NCBI RefSeq assembly: GCF_030063365.1
Contig: NZ_JASISY010000003.1
Location: 1-64,000, forward strand
Length of the DNA stretch: 64,000 nucleotides
DNA from: Cryobacterium sp. PH29-G1
GTDB lineage: Bacteria > Actinomycetota > Actinomycetes > Actinomycetales > Microbacteriaceae
Reading direction: 5' to 3'
Both the position numbers and the translations under genes were made by a program. A model generated the notes under the pieces. The model worked only from the letters and a program-made list of their open reading frames with translations, was not told the origin of the DNA and made no database searches. Positions 17,967 through 26,690 of the stretch are shown here, piece after piece (within the stretch, counting starts at the first letter, position 1; the number at the start of each line of letters is the position of its first letter).

Positions 17967-18830
17967 TCAGGCGCGGTTGCGCGAGCGTCGATACAGGACC
18001 AGGCCGGCCAGGAGCACCAGCACGCCGAGGAGCGACACCAGCGGGAGGTCGTACGGAACCCCGGTCGACGCAATCCGATCGGTTTCGGTGGCGGTTTCGG
18101 CGGCGGTCGTATCGACAGCGACCGGCGGCGCGAGCACCGTGACCGCGGCGGTGAGATAGCGTTCGCTGCCGTCGGGCGCAATGCCGGTCGCGACGAGGGT
18201 GTGCTGCCCGGTGAAGCCACTCGGAATGGTCACCGTGGCGCGTGCCGTTCCGCCCGCATCCGCTGATGCAGTTGCCAGCAAGAGTGGCGTCGAGTAGATG
18301 CCGAAGGTCACGGGGGCGCCGGGGGCGAACCCGGAAGCGATGACGTCCAGCTGCGCACCGGCGTCCACCCGGCTCGGTACCCCGGCCAGGTGACCATGCC
18401 CGCTCGGAACCAGGAGGGGCAGGGCCACGGCGGGCGCCGCGGTCACGTCAACGACCAGGGTCTGTGTGGTATCCGCCACCCCATTGGACGAGGTCACCAC
18501 AACGCTCACGCTTCCCGGCGGCGTCGTCGGCACGCCGCTGATTTCGGCGGTGCCGTCACCATTATCGACGAAGGTCAAGCCGTCGGGCAGCGCTCCAGCC
18601 AGGCTGAGCGTCGCTGCCGCGGGATACCCGCCGGTCGTGGTCACGGTCATGCTTCCCATGACGCCGTGAATGAAGGTCGCGGTGGCTGCACTCGTGATGC
18701 CGACCGGTTCGGTGATGGCCAGTGTGAGGGATTGCTCCGTCGCGAGGCCGCTGGCGTTGCCGGCCACAACCGTGACCGAGTGGATGCCGCCGCTACCGGC
18801 CGCGGGTGCGCCCATCAGGGTCGCGGTCAA
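17967..18830 (-). pseudogene. 5'-truncated Ig-like surface protein with LAxTG-like sorting signal
   Basis: About 288 residues of a secreted wall protein survive. The first recognisable residues, TATLMGAPAAGSGG, are the end of a putative-Ig repeat. Another repeat follows (DGLTFVDNGDGTAEISGVP), then a beta-rich domain and a C-terminal sorting signal: IASTG, a 20-residue helix (LVSLLGVLVLLAGLVLYRR) and a basic tail. There is no signal peptide. The open frame continues to 18920 only because it crosses into antisense of the collar remnant, so a start there would be spurious. The N-terminal part of the gene has been lost at about 18.83 kb, where another truncated gene begins in the opposite direction. 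Confidence 0.7.
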
Positions 18831-19148
18831 GGGCCGGGACTCACCCCGCGCCAACTCGGCGAACGGTCGGGTGCCGAATCCGTCGCGCTCACCGAATCCC
18901 AGCTGCCCGCGCACACCCACACGGTCCAGGCCACCGCCCGTACGGTCAACTCACCCGCCAACGCCATCTGGGCGCAGCCGCGCTACGGCCGCGCCGCCGA
19001 GGCGGCCTATGCCGGAAGCGCCGGAGCAACGATGAGCCCGGACGCGATGAGCACCACGGGCGGCGGCCAACCGCACAACAATTTGCCGCCGTATACCGTG
19101 GTCAAATTCATCATCGCGCTGCAGGGAGTGTATCCAGCGCGAGATTAA
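18825..19148 (+). pseudogene. 5'-truncated tail-collar/microcystin-dependent-type protein
   Basis: About 107 C-terminal residues of a tail-collar-domain protein remain: GQGPGLTPRQLGERSGAESV, the hallmark LPAHTH, then QPHNNLPPY and FIIALQGVYP at the end. Full-length members are about 170-180 residues and begin with a collar domain (YIGEIRLFAGNFAP-type), which is absent here. No start codon or ribosome binding site fits this frame. Upstream sequence is instead the antisense of the Ig-like remnant. These proteins occur in bacterial chromosomes outside prophages, and no other phage gene is nearby. Confidence 0.7.
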
Positions 19149-19156
19149 CCCGGGCG

Positions 19157-21337
19157 TTACAACGGGTCGTCTTGGACGGGTACATCCAGCGGGGCCGGGG
19201 CGGATGCCACGGTGAGCGAATCACCGTCGGCAGCCAGAGCAACCAGCACCGTGTTGCCGTCGCGAATATCACCCGCGAGCAGCGCCCGGGCCAGGCGGTC
19301 GTCGATTTCTCGCTGCATGAGGCGCCGCAGCGGACGCGCGCCGTAGATGGGGTCGTAGCCGCGTTCGGCCAACCAGCGCCGGGCATCCGGTGTCACGGCG
19401 AGTTCCAGTCGGCGCTCACCGAGCCGCTTTTGCAGGCGGTCGACGTCGAGCTCAACAATTTCACCGAGCTCGGACGTGGTCAGCGACGAGAACACCACGA
19501 TGTCGTCGAGCCGATTGACGAACTCGGGCTTGAACGACTGCCGTACGAGAGTTTGCACAGCCTCCTCCTTCTGCTCCACCGACAGGGTCGGATCGACCAG
19601 AAACTGCGACCCCAGGTTCGAGGTGAGCACGAGAATGGTGTTCCGAAAGTCCACGGTGCGACCCTGACCGTCGGTGAGCCGACCGTCATCGAGCACCTGC
19701 AACAGCACGTCGAAAACCTCGGGATGTGCCTTCTCCACCTCGTCGAACAGAATCACCGAGTAGGGCCGACGCCGCACGGCTTCGGTGAGCTGGCCGCCCT
19801 GTTCGTAGCCGACGTAGCCCGGAGGCGCTCCGACCAGACGGGACACCGAGAACTTCTCGCCGTACTCGCTCATATCGATACGCACCATGGCTTTTTCATC
19901 GTCGAATAAGAACTCCGCGAGCGCCTTGGCCAGCTCGGTTTTGCCGACACCGGTCGGACCCAGAAAAAGAAACGACCCGGTCGGCCGGTCGGGGTCGGAG
20001 ATGCCGGCCCGGCTGCGCCGCACGGCGTCGGCGACGGCACTGACCGCGCGCTTCTGCCCGATCAGACGATGGCCGAGTTCTTTTTCGAGGTTCAGCAGCT
20101 TGTCGGTCTCGCCCTGCAGCAGTCGGCCCACCGGAATTCCGGTCCAGGCGGCAACCACGGCAGCGATGTCTTCGCTCGTGACCTGATCGTTGACCATGCG
20201 CGGGCCGACGGATTCGGCCTGCTCAGCCTCGGCCAACTGGCGTTCCATCACCGGAATATCCCCGTACAGCAGGCGCGAGGCGCGCTCCAGGTTCCCCTCC
20301 CGCTGCGCGCGCTCCGAGTCGTTGCGAGCATCGCCGAGCCGTTTCTTGATCTCGCCGACGGCGTTGAGCGAGGCCCGCTCGGTGTCCCACCTGGCCTGCA
20401 ATTCTTTGAGAGTGACCACACGCTCGGCCAGATCGGCACGCAGCTTCACGAGACGAGCCTTCGAGGCGTCGTCTTTCTCTTTCTTCAGCGCGAGTTCTTC
20501 AAGCTTGAGCCGGTCGACGCTGCGCCGCAGCTCGTCGATCTCCACCGGTGAGGAGTCAATCTCCATGCGCAACCGGCTGGCCGCCTCATCGATGAGGTCG
20601 ATGGCCTTATCGGGCAGCTGACGCGCCGTGATGTAGCGATTAGACAGGGAGGCCGCGGCGACGAGCGCCGAATCGGCAATCGTCACCTTGTGGTGCACTT
20701 CGTAGCGCTCCTTGAGCCCGCGCAGAATGGCCACGGTGTCTTCGACGCTCGGCTCGTCAACGAGCACCGGCTGAAAGCGGCGCTCGAGCGCGGCATCCTT
20801 CTCAATGAACTCGCGGTATTCGTTGAGGGTCGTGGCACCGATCAGGCGCAGCTCGCCGCGGGCGAGCATGGGCTTGAGCATATTGCTGGCCGCAACCGAG
20901 CCTTCGCCACCGCCGGCACCCATCAGGGTGTGCAATTCGTCGACGAAGGTGATGATCTGGCCATCGGCGTCGTTGATCTCCTTGAGCACGGCCTTAAGCC
21001 GTTCCTCGAACTCGCCGCGATACTTGGCACCGGCCACGAGGGCGGCCAAGTCGAGGGAGACCAGTTGCTTGTCCTTGAGCGAGTCGGCCACATCGCCGGC
21101 CACGATCCGCTGGGCCAATCCCTCCACCACGGCGGTCTTTCCCACCCCGGGTTCACCGATCAATACCGGGTTGTTCTTGGTGCGGCGGGTGAGCACCTGA
21201 CTGATGCGGCGAATTTCGGCGTCGCGACCGATTACCGGGTCGAGCTTGCCCGTGCGGGCAATGTCGGTGAGATTCACCCCGTAGAGCTCGAGGGCGGATT
21301 TCGCTTCTTCTTGTGATGGTTGCTGACCGGCCTGCAT
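19157..21337 (-). CDS. clpB: ClpB-type disaggregase lacking the N-terminal domain
   Basis: A 726-residue Hsp100 ATPase. AAA1 has GEPGVGKT and [10 protein letters not shown] with pore loop [12 protein letters not shown] coiled-coil M domain of about 120 residues follows (from [17 protein letters not shown] to [10 protein letters not shown]), which identifies ClpB rather than ClpC or ClpA. AAA2 has [37 protein letters not shown] and pore loop GYVGYEQGG. The usual Clp_N repeat domain (about 140 residues) is missing: AAA1 begins about 30 residues in. The ATG at 21337 has AAGGAG six bases upstream. It works with DnaK/GrpE/DnaJ to dissolve aggregates, and the upstream HAIR site places it in the HspR regulon. 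Confidence 0.93.
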   Translation of the reverse strand: MQAGQQPSQEEAKSALELYGVNLTDIARTGKLDPVIGRDAEIRRISQVLTRRTKNNPVLIGEPGVGKTAVVEGLAQRIVAGDVADSLKDKQLVSLDLAALVAGAKYRGEFEERLKAVLKEINDADGQIITFVDELHTLMGAGGGEGSVAASNMLKPMLARGELRLIGATTLNEYREFIEKDAALERRFQPVLVDEPSVEDTVAILRGLKERYEVHHKVTIADSALVAAASLSNRYITARQLPDKAIDLIDEAASRLRMEIDSSPVEIDELRRSVDRLKLEELALKKEKDDASKARLVKLRADLAERVVTLKELQARWDTERASLNAVGEIKKRLGDARNDSERAQREGNLERASRLLYGDIPVMERQLAEAEQAESVGPRMVNDQVTSEDIAAVVAAWTGIPVGRLLQGETDKLLNLEKELGHRLIGQKRAVSAVADAVRRSRAGISDPDRPTGSFLFLGPTGVGKTELAKALAEFLFDDEKAMVRIDMSEYGEKFSVSRLVGAPPGYVGYEQGGQLTEAVRRRPYSVILFDEVEKAHPEVFDVLLQVLDDGRLTDGQGRTVDFRNTILVLTSNLGSQFLVDPTLSVEQKEEAVQTLVRQSFKPEFVNRLDDIVVFSSLTTSELGEIVELDVDRLQKRLGERRLELAVTPDARRWLAERGYDPIYGARPLRRLMQREIDDRLARALLAGDIRDGNTVLVALAADGDSLTVASAPAPLDVPVQDDPL

Positions 21338-21353
21338 CGCTGTCTCCTTCAAA

Positions 21354-21374
21354 GTTGAGCCTTGCTGACTCAAG
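21354..21374 (-). promoter_or_regulatory. HAIR operator (HspR) of clpB
   Basis: On the minus strand CTTGAGT-N7-GCTCAAC, compared with the HAIR consensus CTTGAGT-N7-ACTCAAG: one perfect half-site and one 5/7 half-site. It overlaps the last two bases of the -10 box and covers the predicted transcription start, so HspR binding would block initiation. Confidence 0.8.
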
Positions 21375-21401
21375 TTTACTACGCGCACGCAGCGGGCCCA
21401 A
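21373..21401 (-). promoter_or_regulatory. clpB promoter
   Basis: Minus strand: -35 TTGGGC (21396-21401), 17-base spacer, -10 TAAACT (21373-21378). The HAIR operator begins within the -10. The 5' leader would be about 30 bases and contains the AAGGAG site. Confidence 0.55.
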
Positions 21402-21498
21402 ATGGGCTGACGAATATTTGAATGCTGAGCAATTTGTTCGGCACAGCCCCCGAACTAACGCCCATATCGTGCAGTTTGTGCCGTCGATAGTGATCGAA

Positions 21499-21527
21499 TT
21501 GTCAAACATCTGCGAGATCATTACGCT
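21499..21527 (+). promoter_or_regulatory. Promoter of the aminotransferase/TrpXYZ-like operon
   Basis: -35 TTGTCA (21499-21504), exactly 17 bases, -10 TACGCT (21522-21527). This is a near-consensus housekeeping promoter. Transcription would start near 21534, giving a leader of about 70 bases with no recognisable riboswitch or T-box. Confidence 0.6.
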
Positions 21528-21605
21528 CTCAATCAACCCGTCATCGCCGACGCTGTACTCGCCGAGCATGTCTGAAACAGGGTTCACGAGTGAGGTTGAG
21601 AATTT

Positions 21606-22673
21606 ATGGTGCACCAACGCGAAACTATCGGCCGGCTGCCCGCCTACAAGCAGGGCGTCGCTGCCGGTGACTCCGGGGCGTTCAAGCTGTCCTCCAACGA
21701 GAATCCATTTGCGCCGCTGGCCTCGGTCACCGACGCAATCGCATCCGCCCTCGACCAGATTCAGCTCTACCCGAGCATGGCCGTCACCGAGGTCACCGAC
21801 CGCATTGCGGCCCGGTTTGACGTCGCCGTCGAGAACGTGGCGTTCGGGGCCGGGTCGGTGGAGGTGCTCTCGCAGCTCATTCACGCGAGCGCCGGTGCGG
21901 GCGACGAGGTCATCTTCGCCTGGCGCTCATTCGAGGCGTACCCGATTCTGGTGCAGGTCGCCGGAGCGACACCGGTCCCGATCGCTCTCACGGCTGATGA
22001 GCGCCACGACCTGGACGCCATGGCCGACGCCATCACCACCAAGACCCGGCTCATCGTGGTCTGCAACCCCAACAACCCCACCGGCGCGTGCGTCACCGCC
22101 GACGAGCTGCACGCCTTTCTGGCGCGAGTTCCCGAGAACGTGCTCGTCGTCATCGACGAGGCCTACGTGCATTTCAACCGCGACGCCACCTCGGCAATTG
22201 GCATCGACTTCTTTCACCGGTACCCCAACGTGGCCGTGCTGCACACCTTTTCCAAGGCCTACGGGCTGGCCGGTCTGCGCATCGGCTATGCAATCGCACC
22301 CACCGCTGTAGCGACCAACCTGCGCCGGGTGGCCCTGCCGTTCGGCGTGACCGCGCTCGCCCAGCACGCCGCCCTGGCCTCACTCGATGCCGAAGACGAG
22401 CTCGTGCTGCGCATCGACGAGATCGTCGCCGAACGGGTTCGCGTGTTAGCCGCGCTGCGGGCAAGCGGATGGCACGTCACCGACTCGCAGGGAAACTTCC
22501 TTTGGCTGCGCACCGGCGCAGACACCGACCGGGTGAACGCGGTCTTCATGGCCGAAGGCATTCTGGCCCGCGCGTTTTCCGGCGAGGGACTGCGCGTGAC
22601 GATCGGAACGACCACGCAGAACAACAGATTTTTGGTCGCCGCGACAGCCGCGCTGGCACCGGCCGCCATCTAA
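21606..22673 (+). CDS. hisC: Histidinol-phosphate/aromatic aminotransferase
   Basis: A 355-residue class-I/II PLP aminotransferase. Motifs: KLSSNENPFAP (27-37), CNPNNPTG (153-160), DEAYVHF (184-190), the Schiff-base lysine K217 in HTFSKAYGLAGLRIGYA, and a C-terminal LRVTIGT. This is the HisC subfamily, whose second copies in actinobacteria often serve phenylalanine or tyrosine transamination. No other his gene is in the window. The downstream ABC importer of the TrpXYZ family supports a role in aromatic amino acid metabolism, by inference. Read-through into the importer is likely, since the gap is only 47 bases and no terminator is visible. Confidence 0.88.
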   Translation: MVHQRETIGRLPAYKQGVAAGDSGAFKLSSNENPFAPLASVTDAIASALDQIQLYPSMAVTEVTDRIAARFDVAVENVAFGAGSVEVLSQLIHASAGAGDEVIFAWRSFEAYPILVQVAGATPVPIALTADERHDLDAMADAITTKTRLIVVCNPNNPTGACVTADELHAFLARVPENVLVVIDEAYVHFNRDATSAIGIDFFHRYPNVAVLHTFSKAYGLAGLRIGYAIAPTAVATNLRRVALPFGVTALAQHAALASLDAEDELVLRIDEIVAERVRVLAALRASGWHVTDSQGNFLWLRTGADTDRVNAVFMAEGILARAFSGEGLRVTIGTTTQNNRFLVAATAALAPAAI

Positions 22674-22720
22674 CCCCACAGAATCACCACCGTAAAGAAT
22701 TCGAAGGAGAATTTTCCAGC

Positions 22721-23716
22721 ATGAAGCACACCACGACTCTGTCCGCCCTCGCCCTGGTCGCCGCGAGCGCCCTCGCGCTGAGCGGATGCGCAGCAAACGA
22801 CCAGGCCGCATCCGGTTCCGACGACATGATCACGATCGGCATCAGCCAGATCGTGCAGCACCAGGCGCTCGACGACGCCCGCGAGGGCTTCAAGAAGGCC
22901 TTCACCGACGCCGGCTACATCGAGGGCACCGACATCCGGTTCGACGAACAGAACGCGCAGGGCGAGCAAGCCACCGCGAGCACCATCGCTGCCAAATTCG
23001 CTGCGGACAAGGTCGACCTCGTGCTCGCCATAGCGACTCCCACGGCGCAGGCCGCAGCACAGACCATCATTGACATTCCCGTGCTGTTCACCGCGGTCAC
23101 CGAGCCGGAAGAAGCCGGACTGGTCGAGAGCTGGGACAAGCCGGGCAGCAACATCACCGGTACCAGCGACCTCAACCCGGTGAAGGAGCAGCTCGAACTG
23201 ATCAAGGAGATCCTGCCGGACGCCACGACTGTCGGCGTCATCTACAGCTCGGGCGAGGTCAACTCCGACGTGCAGGTGAAGCTGGCCAAGGAAGCCGCCA
23301 AGACTCTCGGTCTGACCATCAAGGAAGCCACCGTCACCAACTCGAGCGAGGTGGCGCAGGCCACCGAGTCGCTCGGCGACGTCGATGCCATCTACATCCC
23401 TACCGACAACCGCGTCACTGAGGGTCTCGAGGCCGTCATTCAGTACTCCGAAGCCAACCAGGTACCGCTGTTCGGCGCCGAAAACGGCCAGGTCGAGCGC
23501 GGTGCCATCGCCACCTACGGAATTAACTACACCGACCTCGGCTACCAGACCGGCCAGATGGCCCTGCGCATTCTCGAAGACGGCGAGAACCCGGCCGACA
23601 TGCCCGTTGAGACCCTCGACACGATCGAATTCATCCTCAACCCGGCCGCCGCCGAGCGCATGGGAGTGACCCTCTCCGAGGATCTCATTGCCAAGGCCGA
23701 CCGGATCATCGACTAG
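22721..23716 (+). CDS. ABC substrate-binding lipoprotein (TrpX/COG2984-like)
   Basis: A 331-residue secreted lipoprotein. The signal peptide ends in a lipobox (LALSGC, Cys at about residue 22). The mature part begins with MITIGISQIVQHQALDDAREGF, has a central AAQTIIDIPVLFTAVTEPEEAGLV and GSNITGTSDL, matching the Peripla_BP ABC_sub_bind family. Members such as TrpX bind tryptophan or tyrosine. The ATG at 22721 has GAAGGAGA upstream. It is the first of three transporter genes in the order binding protein, permease, ATPase. Confidence 0.9.
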   Translation: MKHTTTLSALALVAASALALSGCAANDQAASGSDDMITIGISQIVQHQALDDAREGFKKAFTDAGYIEGTDIRFDEQNAQGEQATASTIAAKFAADKVDLVLAIATPTAQAAAQTIIDIPVLFTAVTEPEEAGLVESWDKPGSNITGTSDLNPVKEQLELIKEILPDATTVGVIYSSGEVNSDVQVKLAKEAAKTLGLTIKEATVTNSSEVAQATESLGDVDAIYIPTDNRVTEGLEAVIQYSEANQVPLFGAENGQVERGAIATYGINYTDLGYQTGQMALRILEDGENPADMPVETLDTIEFILNPAAAERMGVTLSEDLIAKADRIID

Positions 23717-23746
23717 CCGCCGCTGCACAACTAAAGGAATAACCAA

Positions 23747-24661
23747 ATGAATGCGGCTCTCGAACTCGGCCTGCTCTACGGAATCATGGCGTTGGGTGTC
23801 TATCTGACGTTTCGAATCCTCAACTTTCCCGACCTCACCGTTGACGGGAGTTTCACGACCGGGGCCGCTGTGGCCGCGTCGCTGATCATCAACGGCGTGC
23901 CCGCTCCCCTCGCCACCCTTGCCGGAGCCGCGGCGGGAGCGGTGGCCGGCCTGGTCACCGGCGTGCTCTACACCAAGGGCCGCATCGACGGCCTGCTCGC
24001 CGGCATCCTCACGATGATCGCCCTGTGGTCGATCAACCTGCGCATCATGGGCAAATCCAACCTGCCCCTGTTGCGGGAGGACACCCTGATGACCCCGCTG
24101 CGTGACGCCGGTCTGCTCGGCGGCGCCTGGAGCATCCTGATCTTCGCGGTCGCCGCCCTCATCATCAAGTTCGCCATCGACTGGTTTCTCAGCACCGACC
24201 TCGGCCTGTCGATTCAGGCCACCGGCAACAACGAACAGATGATTCGCAGTCTCGGCGTCAACACCCACCGCACGACGATTCTCACCCTCGCCATCTCGAA
24301 CGGGCTCGTCGCCCTTTGCGGCGCACTCATCGCGCAATACCAGGGCTTCGCCGACGTCAGCATGGGCATCGGCCTCATTCTGGTCGGCCTCGCCTCCGTC
24401 ATCGTCGGCCAGGCCGTGTTCGGGCGACGCAATATCTTTCTCGCCTCGCTCGCGGTCATCGGTGGCGCTGTCATCTATCGCCTGGTGATCTTCTTCGCTC
24501 TCGGCGCCGGCCTCAACCCGAACGACATGAAGCTCATCTCGGCTCTGCTCGTCGTTGCCGCGCTGCTGCTACCGCGGTGGGGCATTCTCAAACGCATTCC
24601 CTCACTGCGCCAGATGCGCAGCAACGCCGCCGGCAGCGCCAGCTACAGCAAAGCCAACTAG
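23747..24661 (+). CDS. ABC transporter permease (TrpY-like)
   Basis: A 304-residue permease with about eight or nine helices, of the branched-chain/BPD_transp_2 class. It begins with ALELGLLYGIMALGVYLTFRILNFPDLTVDGSF, a strong family consensus, and has LSIQATGNNEQMIRSLGVNT as the likely cytoplasmic coupling loop. It pairs with the flanking binding protein and ATPase. The gap to the ATPase ATG is seven bases and contains AGGAG. Confidence 0.92.
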   Translation: MNAALELGLLYGIMALGVYLTFRILNFPDLTVDGSFTTGAAVAASLIINGVPAPLATLAGAAAGAVAGLVTGVLYTKGRIDGLLAGILTMIALWSINLRIMGKSNLPLLREDTLMTPLRDAGLLGGAWSILIFAVAALIIKFAIDWFLSTDLGLSIQATGNNEQMIRSLGVNTHRTTILTLAISNGLVALCGALIAQYQGFADVSMGIGLILVGLASVIVGQAVFGRRNIFLASLAVIGGAVIYRLVIFFALGAGLNPNDMKLISALLVVAALLLPRWGILKRIPSLRQMRSNAAGSASYSKAN

Positions 24662-24668
24662 GAGACTC

Positions 24669-25460
24669 ATGCTGCTCATCGAGAACATCACCAAGACCTT
24701 CTTCCCTGGCACCGTCAACGAACGTGTCGCCCTCAATAACGTGTCACTGCAGCTGAACACCGGAGACTTCGTCACCGTCATCGGCAGCAACGGTGCCGGA
24801 AAATCCACCCTGCTCAATATGATCAGCGGCAAGCTGCCCATCGATTCGGGCGACCTGTCGATCGACGGCAGTTCAGTGAAGCGGATGCCCGACTACGCCC
24901 GCGCCGCCTACGTCGGCCGGGTGTTTCAGGATCCGATGGCCGGCACCGCGCCCGACCTGAGCATCGAGCAAAACCTCGCCCTCGCGCTCCGACGCGGTCA
25001 GCGCCGCGGGCTGTCCTGGGGGGTCACCCACAAGCGCCGCGCATTCTTTCGCGAGGAACTCCTCTCGCTCGAACTCGGCCTCGAGAACCGGCTCAAGGCC
25101 CGCGTCGGGCTGCTGTCCGGCGGGCAGCGGCAGGCGCTCTCGCTGCTCATGGCGAGCTTCACCCAGCCGCGCATCCTGCTGCTCGACGAGCACACCGCCG
25201 CCCTCGACCCGCAGCGGGCCGAACTGGTCACGACGCTCACCGAAAGCATCGTCGCCAAGCACAACCTGACCACCCTCATGGTCACGCACAATATGGAACA
25301 GGCCCTGCGCCTGGGCAACCGGCTCGTCATGATGCACGAGGGACAGATCATTCTCGATGTCGACGCGAAGCGCAAGGCCACTATGACCGTGCCCGACCTG
25401 CTCGCGGAGTTCGCGAAGATCAAGGGTGCGTCGCTCGACGACCGGGCCCTGCTCGGTTAG
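24669..25460 (+). CDS. ABC transporter ATP-binding protein (TrpZ-like)
   Basis: A 263-residue ATPase. Walker A is IGSNGAGKST, the Q-loop region is VFQDPMAGTAPDLSIEQN, the signature is LLSGGQRQALSLLMA and Walker B is ILLLDEHTAALDP, followed by the VTHNMEQAL switch His. DEHTAALDP, with H in place of the more usual P, is characteristic of this importer subfamily. The ATG at 24669 follows AGGAGACTC. It is the last gene of the importer operon; a GC-rich hairpin follows it. Confidence 0.93.
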   Translation: MLLIENITKTFFPGTVNERVALNNVSLQLNTGDFVTVIGSNGAGKSTLLNMISGKLPIDSGDLSIDGSSVKRMPDYARAAYVGRVFQDPMAGTAPDLSIEQNLALALRRGQRRGLSWGVTHKRRAFFREELLSLELGLENRLKARVGLLSGGQRQALSLLMASFTQPRILLLDEHTAALDPQRAELVTTLTESIVAKHNLTTLMVTHNMEQALRLGNRLVMMHEGQIILDVDAKRKATMTVPDLLAEFAKIKGASLDDRALLG

Positions 25461-25492
25461 TTCGATACGGCCGCAGTTCGATACGGCCGCAG
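25461..25492. repeat. Perfect 16-bp tandem duplication
   Basis: The unit TTCGATACGGCCGCAG occurs twice in direct tandem immediately after the stop of the ATPase gene. It is probably replication slippage in a non-coding tail; no function is evident. Confidence 0.85.
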
Positions 25493-25499
25493 TTCGTCT

Positions 25500-25527
25500 C
25501 CCGGGGCTGAATCTACCTGGCCCCGGG
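25500..25527. terminator. GC-rich hairpin between convergent genes
   Basis: Perfect 8-bp arms CCCGGGGC and GCCCCGGG with a 12-base loop. It sits between the convergent ends of the importer ATPase gene and the alpha/beta hydrolase gene. There is no T tract on either side, so termination activity is inferred from position and stability. Confidence 0.5.
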
Positions 25528-25535
25528 CAATGCAA

Positions 25536-26327
25536 CTAGCGGGCGAGGAATGCGATGGCGGCCTGCTTGAAGGCGCGCGAACTCACGGCGTTCGTGTGGG
25601 TGCGGGCGGGCAGCCAGAGCATTTCGGCGTCGGCGGCGAGCGCCGCCAGGTCGGCTGTTCCGGTCGCGAGCACATCGCGATCGCCGGTGACGAACAGCAT
25701 CGGCCGGGTTAGAACGGATACGCCCGGCTCGAACCGTTCCGCCTTGATCGCAGCGATCTGCCGTAACAGGGCCGGGGTGTTGGCTCCGGGCGCGAGCTGC
25801 ATCAGGGTCATGAGCGATGCGGTCGACTCGTGGTCGATCGCCGTGGACTCGGTCAGAAACCGGTCGGCCGCAGCCAGGTCGAAGTCGGCGAGCGGGTCTT
25901 CGGCGCTCATGCCCCCGAGCACCGCCCGATTGATCAGGTCGGGCCGCTCGCCGGCGAGCTCCCAGACCAGGCGGGAGCCGAGTGAGTAGCCGACCAGGTC
26001 CACGCCGGAGGCAGGGTCGCCGAGCTCGTGCGGCCGGGCGCCGGCCAGCCCGAGCACCTCGAGCACGGCCGCGCGCAGCCGGCTGGGGGCGTAGGCATCC
26101 GTTTCAAGCGGTGCGGCGCTCACTCCGTGGCCGAGCAGGTCGACGGTGAGAACGCGGCGACCGGCCGCGGTGAGGTCACGCACCCAACCGGTCGCCACCC
26201 AGTTCAGGGCGGTTGACGAGGCGAAGCCGTGTACGAGCAGCACCGGTGGCAGGCCCGCGTCGACGAGGGGTTCGTGCTGCTCCCAGCACAGGGTGGAGAT
26301 ACGGTCGGTCGTTGTTGTTTCAGTCAT
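25536..26327 (-). CDS. Alpha/beta-fold hydrolase, possible split E2-like partner
   Basis: A 263-residue alpha/beta hydrolase. It shows LLVHGFASS (oxyanion region), nucleophile elbow GYSLGS, an acid in FVTGDRDVLA, and a late histidine in PARTHTNAVSSR. The RBS GAAGG precedes the ATG. It is the last gene downstream of E1-alpha, E1-beta and a stand-alone lipoyl protein, 33 bases after the latter. AcoC-type E2 proteins of acetoin dehydrogenase fuse a lipoyl domain to an alpha/beta hydrolase, so this gene may supply the acyltransferase or hydrolase half in trans. A general esterase role is the alternative. Confidence 0.85.
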   Translation of the reverse strand: MTETTTTDRISTLCWEQHEPLVDAGLPPVLLVHGFASSTALNWVATGWVRDLTAAGRRVLTVDLLGHGVSAAPLETDAYAPSRLRAAVLEVLGLAGARPHELGDPASGVDLVGYSLGSRLVWELAGERPDLINRAVLGGMSAEDPLADFDLAAADRFLTESTAIDHESTASLMTLMQLAPGANTPALLRQIAAIKAERFEPGVSVLTRPMLFVTGDRDVLATGTADLAALAADAEMLWLPARTHTNAVSSRAFKQAAIAFLAR

Positions 26328-26360
26328 GTGGTGCAGCCTTCGCGGGTCAGTCTTCGCCGG

Positions 26361-26690
26361 TCAGTCTTCGTCGAGAACGGCCGAGAGGCGCACGCGGCGT
26401 TTCGGAGCAGCCTCGGCCGGCACGGTGCCCACGATGCCGGCGGAATCGTCGGCGACCTGAAAAGTGATCAGCGGCCCGTCGACGAGCACGACATCGCCGG
26501 GATTGCCGTGCAGCGTGAGCACGATGCCGGCGATCGGTGAGGGCAGTTCCACCGACGACTTGGTCGTTTCGACTTCGACGAACGGCTGGTTGCGTTCGAC
26601 CTGGTCACCCACGGCGACGAGCCACTCGAGCACGGTCGCTTCGAGCAGTCCCTCACCGAGGTCGGGTAGGGGAAATGAGATTTCAGCCAC
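26361..26690 (-). CDS. Stand-alone lipoyl-domain protein (truncated E2)
   Basis: A 109-residue protein consisting of one lipoyl domain. It begins AEISFPLPDLGEGLLEATV, and the lipoylated lysine is K44 in VETTKSSVELPSP. A normal E2 would continue into a peripheral-subunit-binding domain and a catalytic acyltransferase domain with HxxxDG. Here the reading frame ends after a short basic tail (AAPKRRVRLSAVLDED). The GTG start at 26690 overlaps the E1-beta stop by eight bases, with GGAG eight bases upstream. It should carry acyl groups produced by the adjacent E1, but the catalytic E2 must come from elsewhere. Confidence 0.85.
   Translation of the reverse strand: MAEISFPLPDLGEGLLEATVLEWLVAVGDQVERNQPFVEVETTKSSVELPSPIAGIVLTLHGNPGDVVLVDGPLITFQVADDSAGIVGTVPAEAAPKRRVRLSAVLDED

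Noticed and set aside
18390..18824. Upstream part of the plus-strand frame before the collar remnant
   Set aside because: It is antisense of the Ig-like gene, with His/Gly/Arg-rich low-complexity translation and no homology. Only the part after 18825 is collar protein.
18831..18920. N-terminal extension of the Ig-like open frame to 18920
   Set aside because: It is antisense to the collar remnant and has no signal peptide. It is an artefact of the junction.
18825..19148. Tail-collar remnant as evidence of a prophage
   Set aside because: No capsid, terminase, integrase, lysis genes or att sites lie nearby, and collar-domain proteins of this type are often chromosomal.
21375..21605. Possible riboswitch or T-box in the leader of the aminotransferase operon
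   Set aside because: Only about 70 bases lie between the predicted start and the ATG, and neither a T-box motif nor a known aptamer pattern is seen.
22670..24337. Open frame of 555 codons on the minus strand opposite the TrpX/TrpY-like genes
   Set aside because: It is antisense to a binding-protein and permease pair with clear homology. It has no ribosome binding site.
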